Shown here one piece after another: positions 41,449 through 49,860 of a stretch of DNA of 64,000 nucleotides. The notes beneath the pieces are model-generated. The model was given only the letters and a program-made list of their open reading frames with translations, made no database searches and had not been told where the DNA came from. Position 1 is the first letter of the stretch, and each line of letters opens with the position of its first letter. The DNA lies in the NCBI RefSeq assembly GCF_015546965.1, contig NZ_JADMUF010000001.1:248001-312000 (forward strand), read 5' to 3'. Both the position numbers and the translations under genes were made by a program. This stretch comes from Collinsella aerofaciens (GTDB taxonomy: Bacteria > Actinomycetota > Coriobacteriia > Coriobacteriales > Coriobacteriaceae).

Positions 41449-44223
41449 CTCGGCACTCTTGAGGGCGCCGACCATGTCGATCTTGTTGAGGGTACGATTG
41501 GTGGCGAGGTTGACGATAAACGTAAAGCCAAAGGAAAGCACCACGGCGAGCACGAAGCTCAGCGGCTCGACTTCAACGTCAAAGTACAGCGACGGCATCT
41601 GCAAAATGTAGGTAAAGCTCTCGGCAAGCAGGCCACCCAGTGGCACGCCCAGTGCGGTGCCAATCGCCGTGAGGATCAACGTCTCCTTGTTGACGTAGTG
41701 GTGCACCTCGCCGCGACGGAAGCCCAGCACCTTAATGGTCGCCAGCTCGCGCTCGCGCTCGGAGATATTCGTGTTGGACAGCGTAAACACCACCACAAAC
41801 GATAGGCACGCTGCCATAAAGGTCACGAGCACCACGACAGAATTGATAATCGTAAAGTTCGCCTCGTAGTTCTGCCAATGTTCGGCCGTGCTCGAGATGG
41901 TGAGCCAACCGTCGCTCTTAATTTTCTTGCTAAACACAATCTGGTCGGCCGACGAACCCTTAAGCAGCACAAAGACGCCGTTGAGGCGTGCGCTTCGACC
42001 GAACGCACGCTCATAGGTACTCTGCGTCATGTAAAGCGTGTTGCCCAGATAATTGAGCGAAATGTCGTTGACTTTGACCTTGGCGACGTTGAGCGACGAA
42101 TCCTGGACGTGTGCTGTATCGCCCGGCTGAATCCCCAGCACCAGCTGCGAGCTCTTGCTTAAATACACGTCCCCGTCACGCAGGGCGAGCGGTTCTTTGG
42201 ACTCATCCTCCAGGCGCACGTAATCGCCCAAGTCACCCGTGCGGTCGTCGGGAATCACGATCAGCTGCACGGTCTCGCTCTTGCCGCCAAATGTAAAGGT
42301 GACGTTGTCGGTCATAATCGGCAGGGTCGAGGTCACGGTCACGTCGGAATCCTTGGCCGCGCTGCGCTCATCCAATGCCGCGCACGTCTGCGAAAAATCG
42401 TCGGGATTGGCGACCGCCAGCAAGTCATAGCGCGTGACGTGGCCGTACTGCTTGGGCGACAGCGCGACCGACGTATCACGAATGCCCATGCCGCAAATCA
42501 CAAGCGCCGTGCAGCCCGCGATGCCAAAGATGGTCATAAAGGCACGTTTTTTATAACGGAACAGGTTACGCGCTGCCACCTTGTTCAAAAAGCCCATGCG
42601 GCGCCAGATAAATCCGATACGCTCGAGCAGAATGCGTGAGCCGGCACGCGGCGCCTTGGGACGCATGAGCGAAGCCGGCGTCTCGGCCATCTCGTGGCGG
42701 CAGGCGATAATCGTGGCGCCCACCACGCCCACAGCAAACAGCGCCACAGAAACGATTGAGGACACGATGTCGTACGAAAGCAGCATCTGGGGCAGTGAGT
42801 ACATGTCGTCGAACACCGTAAACAAGAACAGCGGCAGGCCCACAAAGCCGATGATGTTGCCGAGCACGCCGCCGATCAGACAAGCCCACAGCGCATAGTC
42901 CACGTATTTGGACAGGATGCGCCCGCGCGAATAACCGAGCGCCTTATACAGGCCGATGAGCGTGCGCTCCTCCTCAACCATACGCGTGGCGGTGGTGAGG
43001 CTGATGAGCACGGCGACGATAAAGAAGATGAACGGGAACACCGTGGCGATGGCCTCAATTGACGAGCTATCGCTCTCGACGCTCGAGTAGCTTGCGATAT
43101 TGCCGCGATCCTGGATGTACCAGGTGCATTCGCCCAGGTCAGAGAGCTCGGCGCGGGCATCGGCAAACTGTTGGTCGGCGGCGGCGCGGCGCTGGTCCAA
43201 CTCGGCCTGAGCCTGGACGCGCTCCTCACTGCCCTCGGCCATACGATCGATGTTGCCCTGTTCAATCCCAAAGAGCATATTCGCCTGGCGCTCGGCCGCA
43301 TCCAAGCTTGCCGGCGTGTCGACCGTCAACTCCTGAGCGCGCGCCTTCTCACGCTCCTCGCGGATCTTCTCGATATTGCCCTTGACCTCATTGATCTTTG
43401 CCGCGTAGGAATCCGAATAGGAGTTGAGGCTCTTGGCTCCCTCGACGATCACGTGGACCGCGGAGTAGGAAGAAGATGTCGCGGCATCCTCGCTCACATA
43501 GAACTTATAGTCCGCCGCCGAAGCAGCGCGAAAGGCGTTGACTGTCGAGTCAGAACTTACATCAGTGGGGTCGAGGACCTCGGCCGTAATGGTGTAATCG
43601 CCCGCGGCAAACTGATCCTTGGCACTTTGGTTCGACGAGCTTGCGTCATTGGCGGCAAAACTCACGGTATCGCCGATTTTCTTGCCCGATGCCTTCAGGA
43701 ACTTCGAAGTCACCGCGACTTCATCGGCGCTCTCGGGCAAATCGCCGTTCACGAGCACCGGCTGATCGATGTTCTCCTTGGAGAGACTCTGCACGACCAC
43801 GCGCTCGCGCGTTGTACCCACGGCGGTGTAGGCGGTCTCGGTGTAGATGCCCTCGGCCGTCTCGACACCATCGACCTCTTGGATGGAGGCGAGATCATCG
43901 TTGGTCAGGCCATAGGTCGACTGGACGTTGATATCGTAGACATTCTGCTGGTCAAAGTAGGCGTCGACCGAATCGCACAGATCCTCGCAGCCCGCCTTAA
44001 GACCGCACATCACACTCACGCCGAGCGCGGTGATGACCACAATGGACAGGAAGCGCTTAAGGCTGCCTCGGATTGTGCGGTAGATGCCACGGCGAAAAAC
44101 CGTCGGCACCATATCGTTTGAGCTTTGGGCAGTGCGGTAGGTCGTAAAATCCTGCTCGCGCTCCGTGTTCTGCGCGTCGCGGCGTAGGCTGTTTTGGCGG
44201 TCCTGGTCCATGGGCGCTACCAC
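41446..44223 (-). CDS. MacB/FtsX-type ABC transporter permease
   Basis: 925 residues. An N-terminal membrane segment (about 50-72) is followed by a large extracytoplasmic region with a charged coiled coil (about 275-365). A first FtsX membrane block lies around residues 390-530. A second extracytoplasmic domain and a second FtsX block (about 790-915) end the protein. This layout fits large exporters or lipoprotein/peptide transporters working with a LolD-type ATPase, encoded just upstream with overlap. Start: GTG 44223 or ATG 44211. The substrate is unknown. Confidence 0.88.
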   Translation of the reverse strand: MVAPMDQDRQNSLRRDAQNTEREQDFTTYRTAQSSNDMVPTVFRRGIYRTIRGSLKRFLSIVVITALGVSVMCGLKAGCEDLCDSVDAYFDQQNVYDINVQSTYGLTNDDLASIQEVDGVETAEGIYTETAYTAVGTTRERVVVQSLSKENIDQPVLVNGDLPESADEVAVTSKFLKASGKKIGDTVSFAANDASSSNQSAKDQFAAGDYTITAEVLDPTDVSSDSTVNAFRAASAADYKFYVSEDAATSSSYSAVHVIVEGAKSLNSYSDSYAAKINEVKGNIEKIREEREKARAQELTVDTPASLDAAERQANMLFGIEQGNIDRMAEGSEERVQAQAELDQRRAAADQQFADARAELSDLGECTWYIQDRGNIASYSSVESDSSSIEAIATVFPFIFFIVAVLISLTTATRMVEEERTLIGLYKALGYSRGRILSKYVDYALWACLIGGVLGNIIGFVGLPLFLFTVFDDMYSLPQMLLSYDIVSSIVSVALFAVGVVGATIIACRHEMAETPASLMRPKAPRAGSRILLERIGFIWRRMGFLNKVAARNLFRYKKRAFMTIFGIAGCTALVICGMGIRDTSVALSPKQYGHVTRYDLLAVANPDDFSQTCAALDERSAAKDSDVTVTSTLPIMTDNVTFTFGGKSETVQLIVIPDDRTGDLGDYVRLEDESKEPLALRDGDVYLSKSSQLVLGIQPGDTAHVQDSSLNVAKVKVNDISLNYLGNTLYMTQSTYERAFGRSARLNGVFVLLKGSSADQIVFSKKIKSDGWLTISSTAEHWQNYEANFTIINSVVVLVTFMAACLSFVVVFTLSNTNISERERELATIKVLGFRRGEVHHYVNKETLILTAIGTALGVPLGGLLAESFTYILQMPSLYFDVEVEPLSFVLAVVLSFGFTFIVNLATNRTLNKIDMVGALKSAE

Positions 44224-44918
44224 TCGATCGTCTCGATCGGCACGGGATTTTGCTGGACCGTCTCGCTCTCCACGCGACCGTTCTTAAAGCGGATCAGGCG
44301 ATCGGCCATGGGTGCTAGCGCGGAGTTATGGGTGATGATGATGACCGTAATGCCCTGCTTGCGGCAAGTGTCCTGTAGCAGCTGCAAGATCTGCTTGCCG
44401 GTTTTATAGTCAAGTGCGCCCGTGGGCTCGTCGCACAAAAGCAGCTTGGGGTTCTTTGCCAGTGCGCGGGCAATGGACACGCGCTGCTGCTCGCCGCCCG
44501 AAAGCTGTGCCGGAAAGTTGCCCAGGCGCTCGCCCAGGCCAACCTGGCAAAGCGTTTGCTCGGCATCGAGCGAATCGGGGCAGATTTGCGCCGCAAGCTC
44601 GACGTTTTCGAGCGCCGTCAGGTTGGGGACCAGATTGTAGAACTGGAAGACAAAGCCGACATCGGCGCGGCGGTATTCCACGAGCTGAGCCTCGTTGGCG
44701 GAGCTCACGTCGCGCCCGTCCACCGTCACGGTGCCGGAGGTTACCGTATCCATGCCGCCCAGGATGTTGAGCGCCGTGGTCTTGCCGGCACCCGAGGCGC
44801 CCAGGATAATGGCGAGCTCGCCACGCTCAACGGTAAAGCTCGCGCCGTCGAGTGCATGAATGCGGGCATCGCCCTCGCCGTATGCTTTGATGACGTCTTT
44901 GAATTCGATATAAGCCAT
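44217..44918 (-). CDS. ABC transporter ATP-binding protein (LolD/MacB type)
   Basis: 233 residues. Walker A is GASGAGKTT, the Q-loop is [18 protein letters not shown], the signature is [15 protein letters not shown], Walker B is [13 protein letters not shown] and the switch is ITHNSALA. It energises the FtsX-type permease downstream, whose start overlaps or lies next to this stop. All motifs are intact. Confidence 0.93.
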   Translation of the reverse strand: MAYIEFKDVIKAYGEGDARIHALDGASFTVERGELAIILGASGAGKTTALNILGGMDTVTSGTVTVDGRDVSSANEAQLVEYRRADVGFVFQFYNLVPNLTALENVELAAQICPDSLDAEQTLCQVGLGERLGNFPAQLSGGEQQRVSIARALAKNPKLLLCDEPTGALDYKTGKQILQLLQDTCRKQGITVIIITHNSALAPMADRLIRFKNGRVESETVQQNPVPIETIEW

Positions 44919-44965
44919 CGATCGGTTCCCATCTGGTCGGATAACTCTTTAGTATTACCCATTTC

Positions 44966-45018
44966 GCACCGACCAAAAAGGGACAGGTTCATTTTGGCAG
45001 GTTTTATATGGGGAAACG
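44966..45018 (-). repeat. CCTGCCAAAA / CTGTCCC hairpin repeat, minus orientation
   Basis: Read on the minus strand it has the flank CGTTTCCCCATATAAAA, then CCTGCCAAAA, a loop with GAACCTGTCCC and a shortened right arm (TTTTTGGTCGG). It lies between the ABC ATPase start and the fluoride-exporter promoter. Confidence 0.75.
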
Positions 45019-45062
45019 AAGGTATCGCGTCGCGCAGGCGGGCGTAGGGCTGTCCAAGGCGA

Positions 45063-45091
45063 TTGACCCAGACCTCGCCCACCGCTATGAT
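45063..45091 (+). promoter_or_regulatory. Sigma70-type promoter of the fluoride exporter
   Basis: TTGACC (45063-45068) and TATGAT (45086-45091) have ideal 17-bp spacing. The predicted transcription start falls at about 45098, the first base of the riboswitch. Confidence 0.8.
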
Positions 45092-45097
45092 GCCGCT

Positions 45098-45224
45098 GCG
45101 GAATGAATGTCTCCGCTGGGTGCGCCAGCCAAGCTGCAACGTCACCCTAAACCGCCTTGTTGCTGATGACTTCTGCTGTTACGTGGTGCCTCTTAGGCAT
45201 CGCGCCGCGGCAGGAGTCTTTTTT
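45098..45224 (+). promoter_or_regulatory. Fluoride riboswitch (crcB motif) with transcription terminator
   Basis: GCGGA (45098-45102) can form the pseudoknot with TCCGC (45111-45115). P1 pairs GAATGTC-like bases (45105-45111) with GACTTC (45168-45173). A GGGTG/CACCC stem is inserted before AAACCGCC and CTGATGACTTCTGC, the crcB hallmarks. The expression platform is visible: ACTTCTGCTG (45169-45178), which overlaps P1, can instead pair with CGGCAGGAGT (45208-45217), followed by six T's. Fluoride binding should block that terminator and turn the CLC gene on. Confidence 0.85.
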
Positions 45225-45238
45225 GTTTTGGAGGAGAA

Positions 45239-46474
45239 ATGTCGGGAAGCGGCGAATCGAGCAGAATTAAGCGACTGGTCAACAGCTATGGTGGCCTCGT
45301 GCTTATGGGTGCCGTCGGAATCCCCATCGGCGTTATCGTTGGCGCCATCTGTGCCCTTTTTGGTCGCGTGCTTCTGACAATCGGCGCCTTCCGCGATGAG
45401 CACATTACGCTGCTCCTTCCCTTCCTCGCTCTCGCGGGCCTTGCCATCGTGTTTGCCTACCGCACTTGGGGCAAAGGCACCGACCGCGGCATGAGCCTGG
45501 TGTTCGACGTAGGCCACGGACGCGAGGACGCTATCTCTCCGCGCCTGGTGCCGCTCATTATGCTGAGCACGTGGGGGACGCACCTCTTTGGCGGCAGTGC
45601 GGGACGCGAGGGCGTGGCCGTGCAGATCGGTGCAACCGTCTCACATTGGATTGGCCGACGCCTACCCTTCCGAGATCCCGGCAACACGTTTTTGCTTATT
45701 GGCATGGCCGCCGGCTTTGCCGGGCTCTTTCGAACGCCCTTCGCCGCCACGGTCTTTGCCATCGAGGTACTGGTCGCAGGACGCCTGGAATACCGTGTGC
45801 TGCTTCCCGCACTCGCAGCCTCGCTCGCCGCAAGCATGACCTCCGGCGCCTTGGGACTCGAAAAGTTTCAGGTCGCCGTTGCCGCCTCATACGCGCTTGA
45901 CCTCCCCGGTCTTGGACGGCTTGCGGCGCTGGGCATCGCGTTTGGCATGGTGGGCGGCGCCTTTGCCTGGTGCCTTGCGCACGCCAAAACCCTTGCGGCG
46001 CGGCTGCTCCCCAACCCCTATGCCCGCATCGCCGTTATGGGCATCGCGCTTTCGGCGATTCTGTTCGCACTGTGGCAGGGTCGATATTGCGGACTTGGTA
46101 CCAACCTGATATCGGCAGCGCTCAGCGGTGACGGCAAGGCCACCATCATGCCCTGGGACTGGGCGCTCAAATTTGCACTCACCATTGCCACGCTTGCCGC
46201 AGGCTATCAGGGTGGCGAGGTAACGCCGCTGTTCTCCATCGGGGCCAGCCTTGGTGTCATACTCGCCGGGATTCTCGGCATGCCCGTCGAGCTCTGCGCC
46301 GCGCTGGGTTATGCCGCCGTCTTTGGCAGCGCCACTAATACGCTGCTCGTGCCCATCCTTATTGGCTGCGAGGTCTTTGGCTTTGGCAATCCGCCGATGT
46401 TCTTTATTGTCTGCGTCGTGGCTTACCTGTTTAACATGGACAAGTCGATCTACGCTCTGCAAGAGCGAGCGTAG
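45239..46474 (+). CDS. CLC-type fluoride/proton antiporter (CLC-F)
   Basis: 411 residues with about ten or more membrane helices. STWGTHLFGGSAGREGVAVQIG and GGEVTPLFSIGASLG are the CLC-F forms of the conserved channel motifs, without the GSGIP motif of chloride CLCs. It exports fluoride across the cytoplasmic membrane. The fluoride riboswitch directly upstream supports this substrate strongly. GGAGGAG lies before ATG 45239. Confidence 0.92.
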   Translation: MSGSGESSRIKRLVNSYGGLVLMGAVGIPIGVIVGAICALFGRVLLTIGAFRDEHITLLLPFLALAGLAIVFAYRTWGKGTDRGMSLVFDVGHGREDAISPRLVPLIMLSTWGTHLFGGSAGREGVAVQIGATVSHWIGRRLPFRDPGNTFLLIGMAAGFAGLFRTPFAATVFAIEVLVAGRLEYRVLLPALAASLAASMTSGALGLEKFQVAVAASYALDLPGLGRLAALGIAFGMVGGAFAWCLAHAKTLAARLLPNPYARIAVMGIALSAILFALWQGRYCGLGTNLISAALSGDGKATIMPWDWALKFALTIATLAAGYQGGEVTPLFSIGASLGVILAGILGMPVELCAALGYAAVFGSATNTLLVPILIGCEVFGFGNPPMFFIVCVVAYLFNMDKSIYALQERA

Positions 46475-46492
46475 AGGGCCACTCTCCCGCCG

Positions 46493-46548
46493 GCGTTTCC
46501 CCAGATAAAACCTGCCAAAATAAACCTGTCCCTTTTTGGCAGGTTTTA
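46493..46548. repeat. Intact CCTGCCAAAA / CTGTCCC hairpin repeat
   Basis: AAAACCTGCCAAAA (46507-46520) pairs with 46533-46547 around TAAACCTGTCCC. It lies between convergent genes and provides the TAA stop of the histidine kinase on the minus strand (46546-46548). Confidence 0.88.
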
Positions 46549-47913
46549 GAAGCGGACGGTGAAGGTAATCTGATTGCCGTGGCCGCAGACAGAAGCGCTC
46601 CCGCCATGAGCCTCGGCGATAGCACGCACAACGGATAGTCCCACACCCGAGCCGCCCGTCTTGGAGCTGCGCGACACGTCCGCACGATAGAAGCGGTCGA
46701 ACAATCGATCCGGGTCGCCTTCGGGCAGCTCGTCCACGGCGTTCGATACGACAAGTTCGGCGACGCCCTTACCCTGACCGCGCGAGACGGCACGCAAGCT
46801 CAACTCAATTACACTGTCCTCGCTCGCATAGCGCGTGGCGTTGTCCAGCAGCAGCTCAACAACCTGCGCCACTGCCGCGGCATCGGCATGGGCCCGCACG
46901 CCACTCGCAATCGACGTCGACAGCCGCTTTCCACGCGAAACCGCCACCGACTCAAACGGCGCCGCAGCCTTGTCCACGGCCTCCGAAAGATCGATCGCCG
47001 CCATGGTAAAGCCGGCTGAACCCTCGTCCATACGTGCCAGGAACACTAGACGCTCCGTGAGCGCCGTCAGCCGCGCGACCTGCTCGTGAATGCTCTGCGT
47101 CCACTCGCTCGCGCCGCTTTCAATCTCTTGTACCTCGTTCGCGGCATCAATCACAGCCAGCGGCGTCTTGATCTCATGGCTTGCATCGGTAATGAACCGC
47201 TTTTGCTTGCTGTAGCTCTCGACCATCGGTCGAATCACCGCGCCCGAGGCACCCGCCACAATTGCCAGCACCGCCAGCCAGCCAATGCAACTGATTGCCA
47301 CGCTCGCGCTCAAAAACGAATGAAAGCTTGCAAGCTCGCGCGAGCAGTCCACGAACACATAGGTTGTCTCGTCGCCCTGAACCGTAACCGTATAGCGGTA
47401 GTTACCAGAAAAGCCCGAGTTCCAGCCCTTGGAATATAGTCCTGCAGCGATGCGGGCGGCACGCTTGGCACCCACCGCGGCAATGCGGGCCGTGTTGACA
47501 TCGGTCACCTGCCCGCCGGCAATCGACACCGTAAAGTAGCGCGTGTCGAAGGGAGACTCCGCCGTCATGCCTTCGAAGTGCCTGATGCGAACGCCCGCCT
47601 GACTATCGCCGGCATCCTTGCCATTAGCGGGATCGTCTTTAGGCTCGTCTCCCCAATCGATACCGTCCTTGCCCGCCAGGATATAGTCCAGGCGAGCATC
47701 GGCCATCTTGCAGACATGCGAATAATTGACGATGTTGATGCCGACGATGATGAGCGTGAGCACGACGGTCACGGCACCCATGGCAACCAAGATGAACTTG
47801 CGACGCAGGCGGCGGCCCATTGCACTGGCAGCATCGGCGCGCCCCGGATTGCCCGAGTCCGCGCCCATGCCGAGCTTTGCCGCCATGCGCTTCCACCACG
47901 CGCTCGCGCTCAC
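46546..47913 (-). CDS. Sensor histidine kinase
   Basis: 455 residues from GTG 47913. Two membrane segments (about 36-60 and 225-250) flank an extracytoplasmic sensor region. The dimerisation domain has DASHEIKTPL with the phosphoacceptor His. ATP-binding motifs are VVELLLDNATRYA (N box), FDRFYRADVSRS (F box) and GGSGVGLSVV (G box). It follows the response regulator gene by 2 bp and forms a two-component system with it. The stimulus is unknown. Confidence 0.92.
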   Translation of the reverse strand: MSASAWWKRMAAKLGMGADSGNPGRADAASAMGRRLRRKFILVAMGAVTVVLTLIIVGINIVNYSHVCKMADARLDYILAGKDGIDWGDEPKDDPANGKDAGDSQAGVRIRHFEGMTAESPFDTRYFTVSIAGGQVTDVNTARIAAVGAKRAARIAAGLYSKGWNSGFSGNYRYTVTVQGDETTYVFVDCSRELASFHSFLSASVAISCIGWLAVLAIVAGASGAVIRPMVESYSKQKRFITDASHEIKTPLAVIDAANEVQEIESGASEWTQSIHEQVARLTALTERLVFLARMDEGSAGFTMAAIDLSEAVDKAAAPFESVAVSRGKRLSTSIASGVRAHADAAAVAQVVELLLDNATRYASEDSVIELSLRAVSRGQGKGVAELVVSNAVDELPEGDPDRLFDRFYRADVSRSSKTGGSGVGLSVVRAIAEAHGGSASVCGHGNQITFTVRF

Positions 47914-47915
47914 GC

Positions 47916-48599
47916 TTATTCGCCTTCCTCGACAACCTCGAGCGAATAGCCCTGGTTGCGCGATGCGCGAATGGCCACGTCGGCACCAAGCGCCGTCAGC
48001 TTTTTACGCAGGTATGAGATGTAGACCCACACCACGTTGGCACCTTCGAGCGCGTCCTCGCCCCAAACCTCGAGCATCAGACGCTCGGTGGGCATGCGCG
48101 TCCCGGCGTTGCGCATAAAGAGTTCCATAAGCTGAAACTCACGATTGGCTAGGTGTTCCTCGCCCAAGGGACCCACAAGCGTGCAAGCCGCCGTGTCGAG
48201 GCGCACGTTGCCCACGCTGAGCGTCGTGGCGTCAATTGCCGTCGCGGCACGCGTCATGGCACGGATGCGAGCGAGCAGTTCCTTGGCGGCGAACGGCTTA
48301 GTCAGGTAATCGTTGGCGCCGGCATCCAGACCCTCGACCTTATCGGACACCTCGCTTTTTGCCGTGAGCATGATGATGGGCAGGCGTTTACCGGCTTCAC
48401 GCGTGCGTTTGAGCACCTCGATGCCATCCATGCCGGGCATCATGATATCTAGGATTGCGGCGTCATAGTCGTTGGCGAGCAGATATTCGAACGCCGTCAG
48501 ACCGTCGAGCGCCGTATCGACCTCGTAGTCGCTATGTTGAAGAATCGCGGTGAGGGCGCGGGAGAGGCCGGGTTCGTCCTCGGCAAGCATCAGCTTCAT
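47916..48599 (-). CDS. OmpR-family response regulator
   Basis: 227 residues. The receiver domain has AILDIMMPGMDG with the phosphoacceptor Asp, and MLTAKSEVSDKVEGLDAGANDYLTKPF. The winged-helix DNA-binding domain follows (LANREFQLMELFM, TERLMLEVWGEDALEGANVVWVYI, IRASRNQGYSLEV). It is co-transcribed with the kinase. Two CTTAG words 11 bp apart (48666 and 48677) lie upstream and may be its own binding site. Confidence 0.93.
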   Translation of the reverse strand: MKLMLAEDEPGLSRALTAILQHSDYEVDTALDGLTAFEYLLANDYDAAILDIMMPGMDGIEVLKRTREAGKRLPIIMLTAKSEVSDKVEGLDAGANDYLTKPFAAKELLARIRAMTRAATAIDATTLSVGNVRLDTAACTLVGPLGEEHLANREFQLMELFMRNAGTRMPTERLMLEVWGEDALEGANVVWVYISYLRKKLTALGADVAIRASRNQGYSLEVVEEGE

Positions 48600-48642
48600 G
48601 GTTGTTCCTTTGGCGCACGGCTCTACAGGTTTCGATACCGCC

Positions 48643-48681
48643 GATGATAGCGCACCGCCAGCCGTCTTAGCGCAGCCTTAG
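48643..48681 (-). promoter_or_regulatory. Putative autoregulated promoter of the two-component operon
   Basis: On the minus strand CTAAG repeats twice with an 11-bp period (48666-48681), upstream of TATCAT (48643-48648). The repeat covers the -35 position, as at OmpR/PhoB-type activated promoters. Confidence 0.5.
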
Positions 48682-48827
48682 CTGCTCAACCTGCGCGTTT
48701 TCAAATACGCAGGATTTGGCTTAACCAAACTTAAGGCGCAGATGCCGAGCGCTTGGACACATGCCGGTCGCGAAAGGACAGCGACTCGTCCCTTCGCGGC
48801 GCCTTCGTCATGCAAAGTGCCCTGGCG

Positions 48828-49406
48828 TTATTCCTCGTACGCGCCCTCAAGCCGCAGCAGCCACTCCTTACGGTCGAGGCCGCCGGCATATCCGTTAAGC
48901 GAGCCGTCGGCGGCAACCACGCGATGGCACGGCACAATGATCGAAATGGGATTCCGCGCGACCGCAGCCCCCACGGCACGGGGAGACACAACAGGTGCTT
49001 CGTTTCCCGGTACACGATGTCGAGCCGCAACACGCTGGGCGATCTCGCCATACGTAGCGACCTCGCCACGCGGGATAGAAAGCAGCTCAAACCAAACCTC
49101 GCGCTGAAACGCCGTACCAATCATATGCAACGGCGGCGTAAACCGAGGCTCCTGCCCCGCAAAATAAGCATTCAGCCACGCCCAAGAACGCTCAAGCACC
49201 GAAGAGGCAGCGCCATTCGCTGGATTCACCGAAGACATTCCCCCAGCTCCGGAAACCGCATCGGCACCTTCGACATGCTCCACATCCTCTTTGAGCAACG
49301 TAGAGCCAAAGTGCTCCTGTCCCTCAAACCAAAGCCCCGTCAAACCGCGGCCATCAGCGGCAAGCAGGATTTCGCCCAAAGGCGAAGCAAACGTCGTCGT
49401 GACCAC
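48828..49406 (-). CDS. ogt: Methylated-DNA--protein-cysteine methyltransferase
   Basis: 192 residues. The active site IIVPCHRVVAADGSLNGYAGG carries the acceptor Cys, preceded by GEVATYGEIAQRVA of the helix-turn-helix. It repairs O6-methylguanine by transferring the methyl group to itself. AAAGGAG lies before the GTG start. The first 90 residues form the usual variable N-terminal domain, with a linker rich in Gly and Ser. Confidence 0.93.
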   Translation of the reverse strand: MVTTTFASPLGEILLAADGRGLTGLWFEGQEHFGSTLLKEDVEHVEGADAVSGAGGMSSVNPANGAASSVLERSWAWLNAYFAGQEPRFTPPLHMIGTAFQREVWFELLSIPRGEVATYGEIAQRVAARHRVPGNEAPVVSPRAVGAAVARNPISIIVPCHRVVAADGSLNGYAGGLDRKEWLLRLEGAYEE

Positions 49407-49469
49407 CAGCGGCTCCTTTCAAAACTCCGCACCATAATACCGCGAATTGTGCAGACAACCCCAATCGAC

Positions 49470-49630
49470 CCCAAAGTCACCTTAGGCAGCAGGCGCGACA
49501 GCGCCGCCGCTGCCGCACGATCCCAAAGTCACCTAAGGCAGCAGGCGCGAACGCGCCGCAGCTGCCGGCCGCGCTCCACAGTCCCCCAAGGCGGCAGGCG
49601 CGAAGCGCCGAGGCCGCTGCCGGGATCAGG
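49470..49630. repeat. Three tandem ~54-bp hairpin units
   Basis: The units 49470-49521, 49522-49575 and 49576-49630 each start with a CCCAAAGTCACC-like word and hold GGCAGC-AGGCGCG-CGCGCC-GCTGCC, a two-part hairpin. They differ by point changes. The unit-on-unit arrangement is without spacers, so it is not a CRISPR array. No frame with coding character is seen. Confidence 0.8.
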
Positions 49631-49724
49631 GCCCGCAACGGCCACGTGCTCCCCATCAGCCCAGCGGCCCCAACCAACAACGGCCCCATCGCAGGCCGCT
49701 CGCAGCAGCGTCACCGCAGGCGGG

Positions 49725-49842
49725 GGCCGGGCTTGGTTTTCAGAACACTCCGCAGACCAGTGTGGCGCCTTGTCCGCGGCTCCGAAGGAGCAGGACAAGG
49801 CGCCACACATGGTCGAGGACGTTCTGAAAACCAAGCCCGGCC
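49725..49842. repeat. Double-stem element with GTCCTCG/CTGCGGA motifs, minus orientation
   Basis: The outer 22-bp perfect stem is 49725-49746 with 49821-49842. The inner 16-bp perfect stem is 49760-49775 with 49793-49808. On the minus strand the internal loop reads GTCCTCGACCATG on the left and TGGTCTGCGGAGT on the right, matching the elements at 39271 and 55180. It ends 19 bp from the asd stop, so it may also end that transcript. Confidence 0.85.
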
Positions 49843-49860
49843 ACCGCCGGACAGGTCACA

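Noticed and set aside
49470-49630. Possible CRISPR array
   Set aside because: The three units follow each other without unique spacers and each is itself a hairpin; no cas gene is present.
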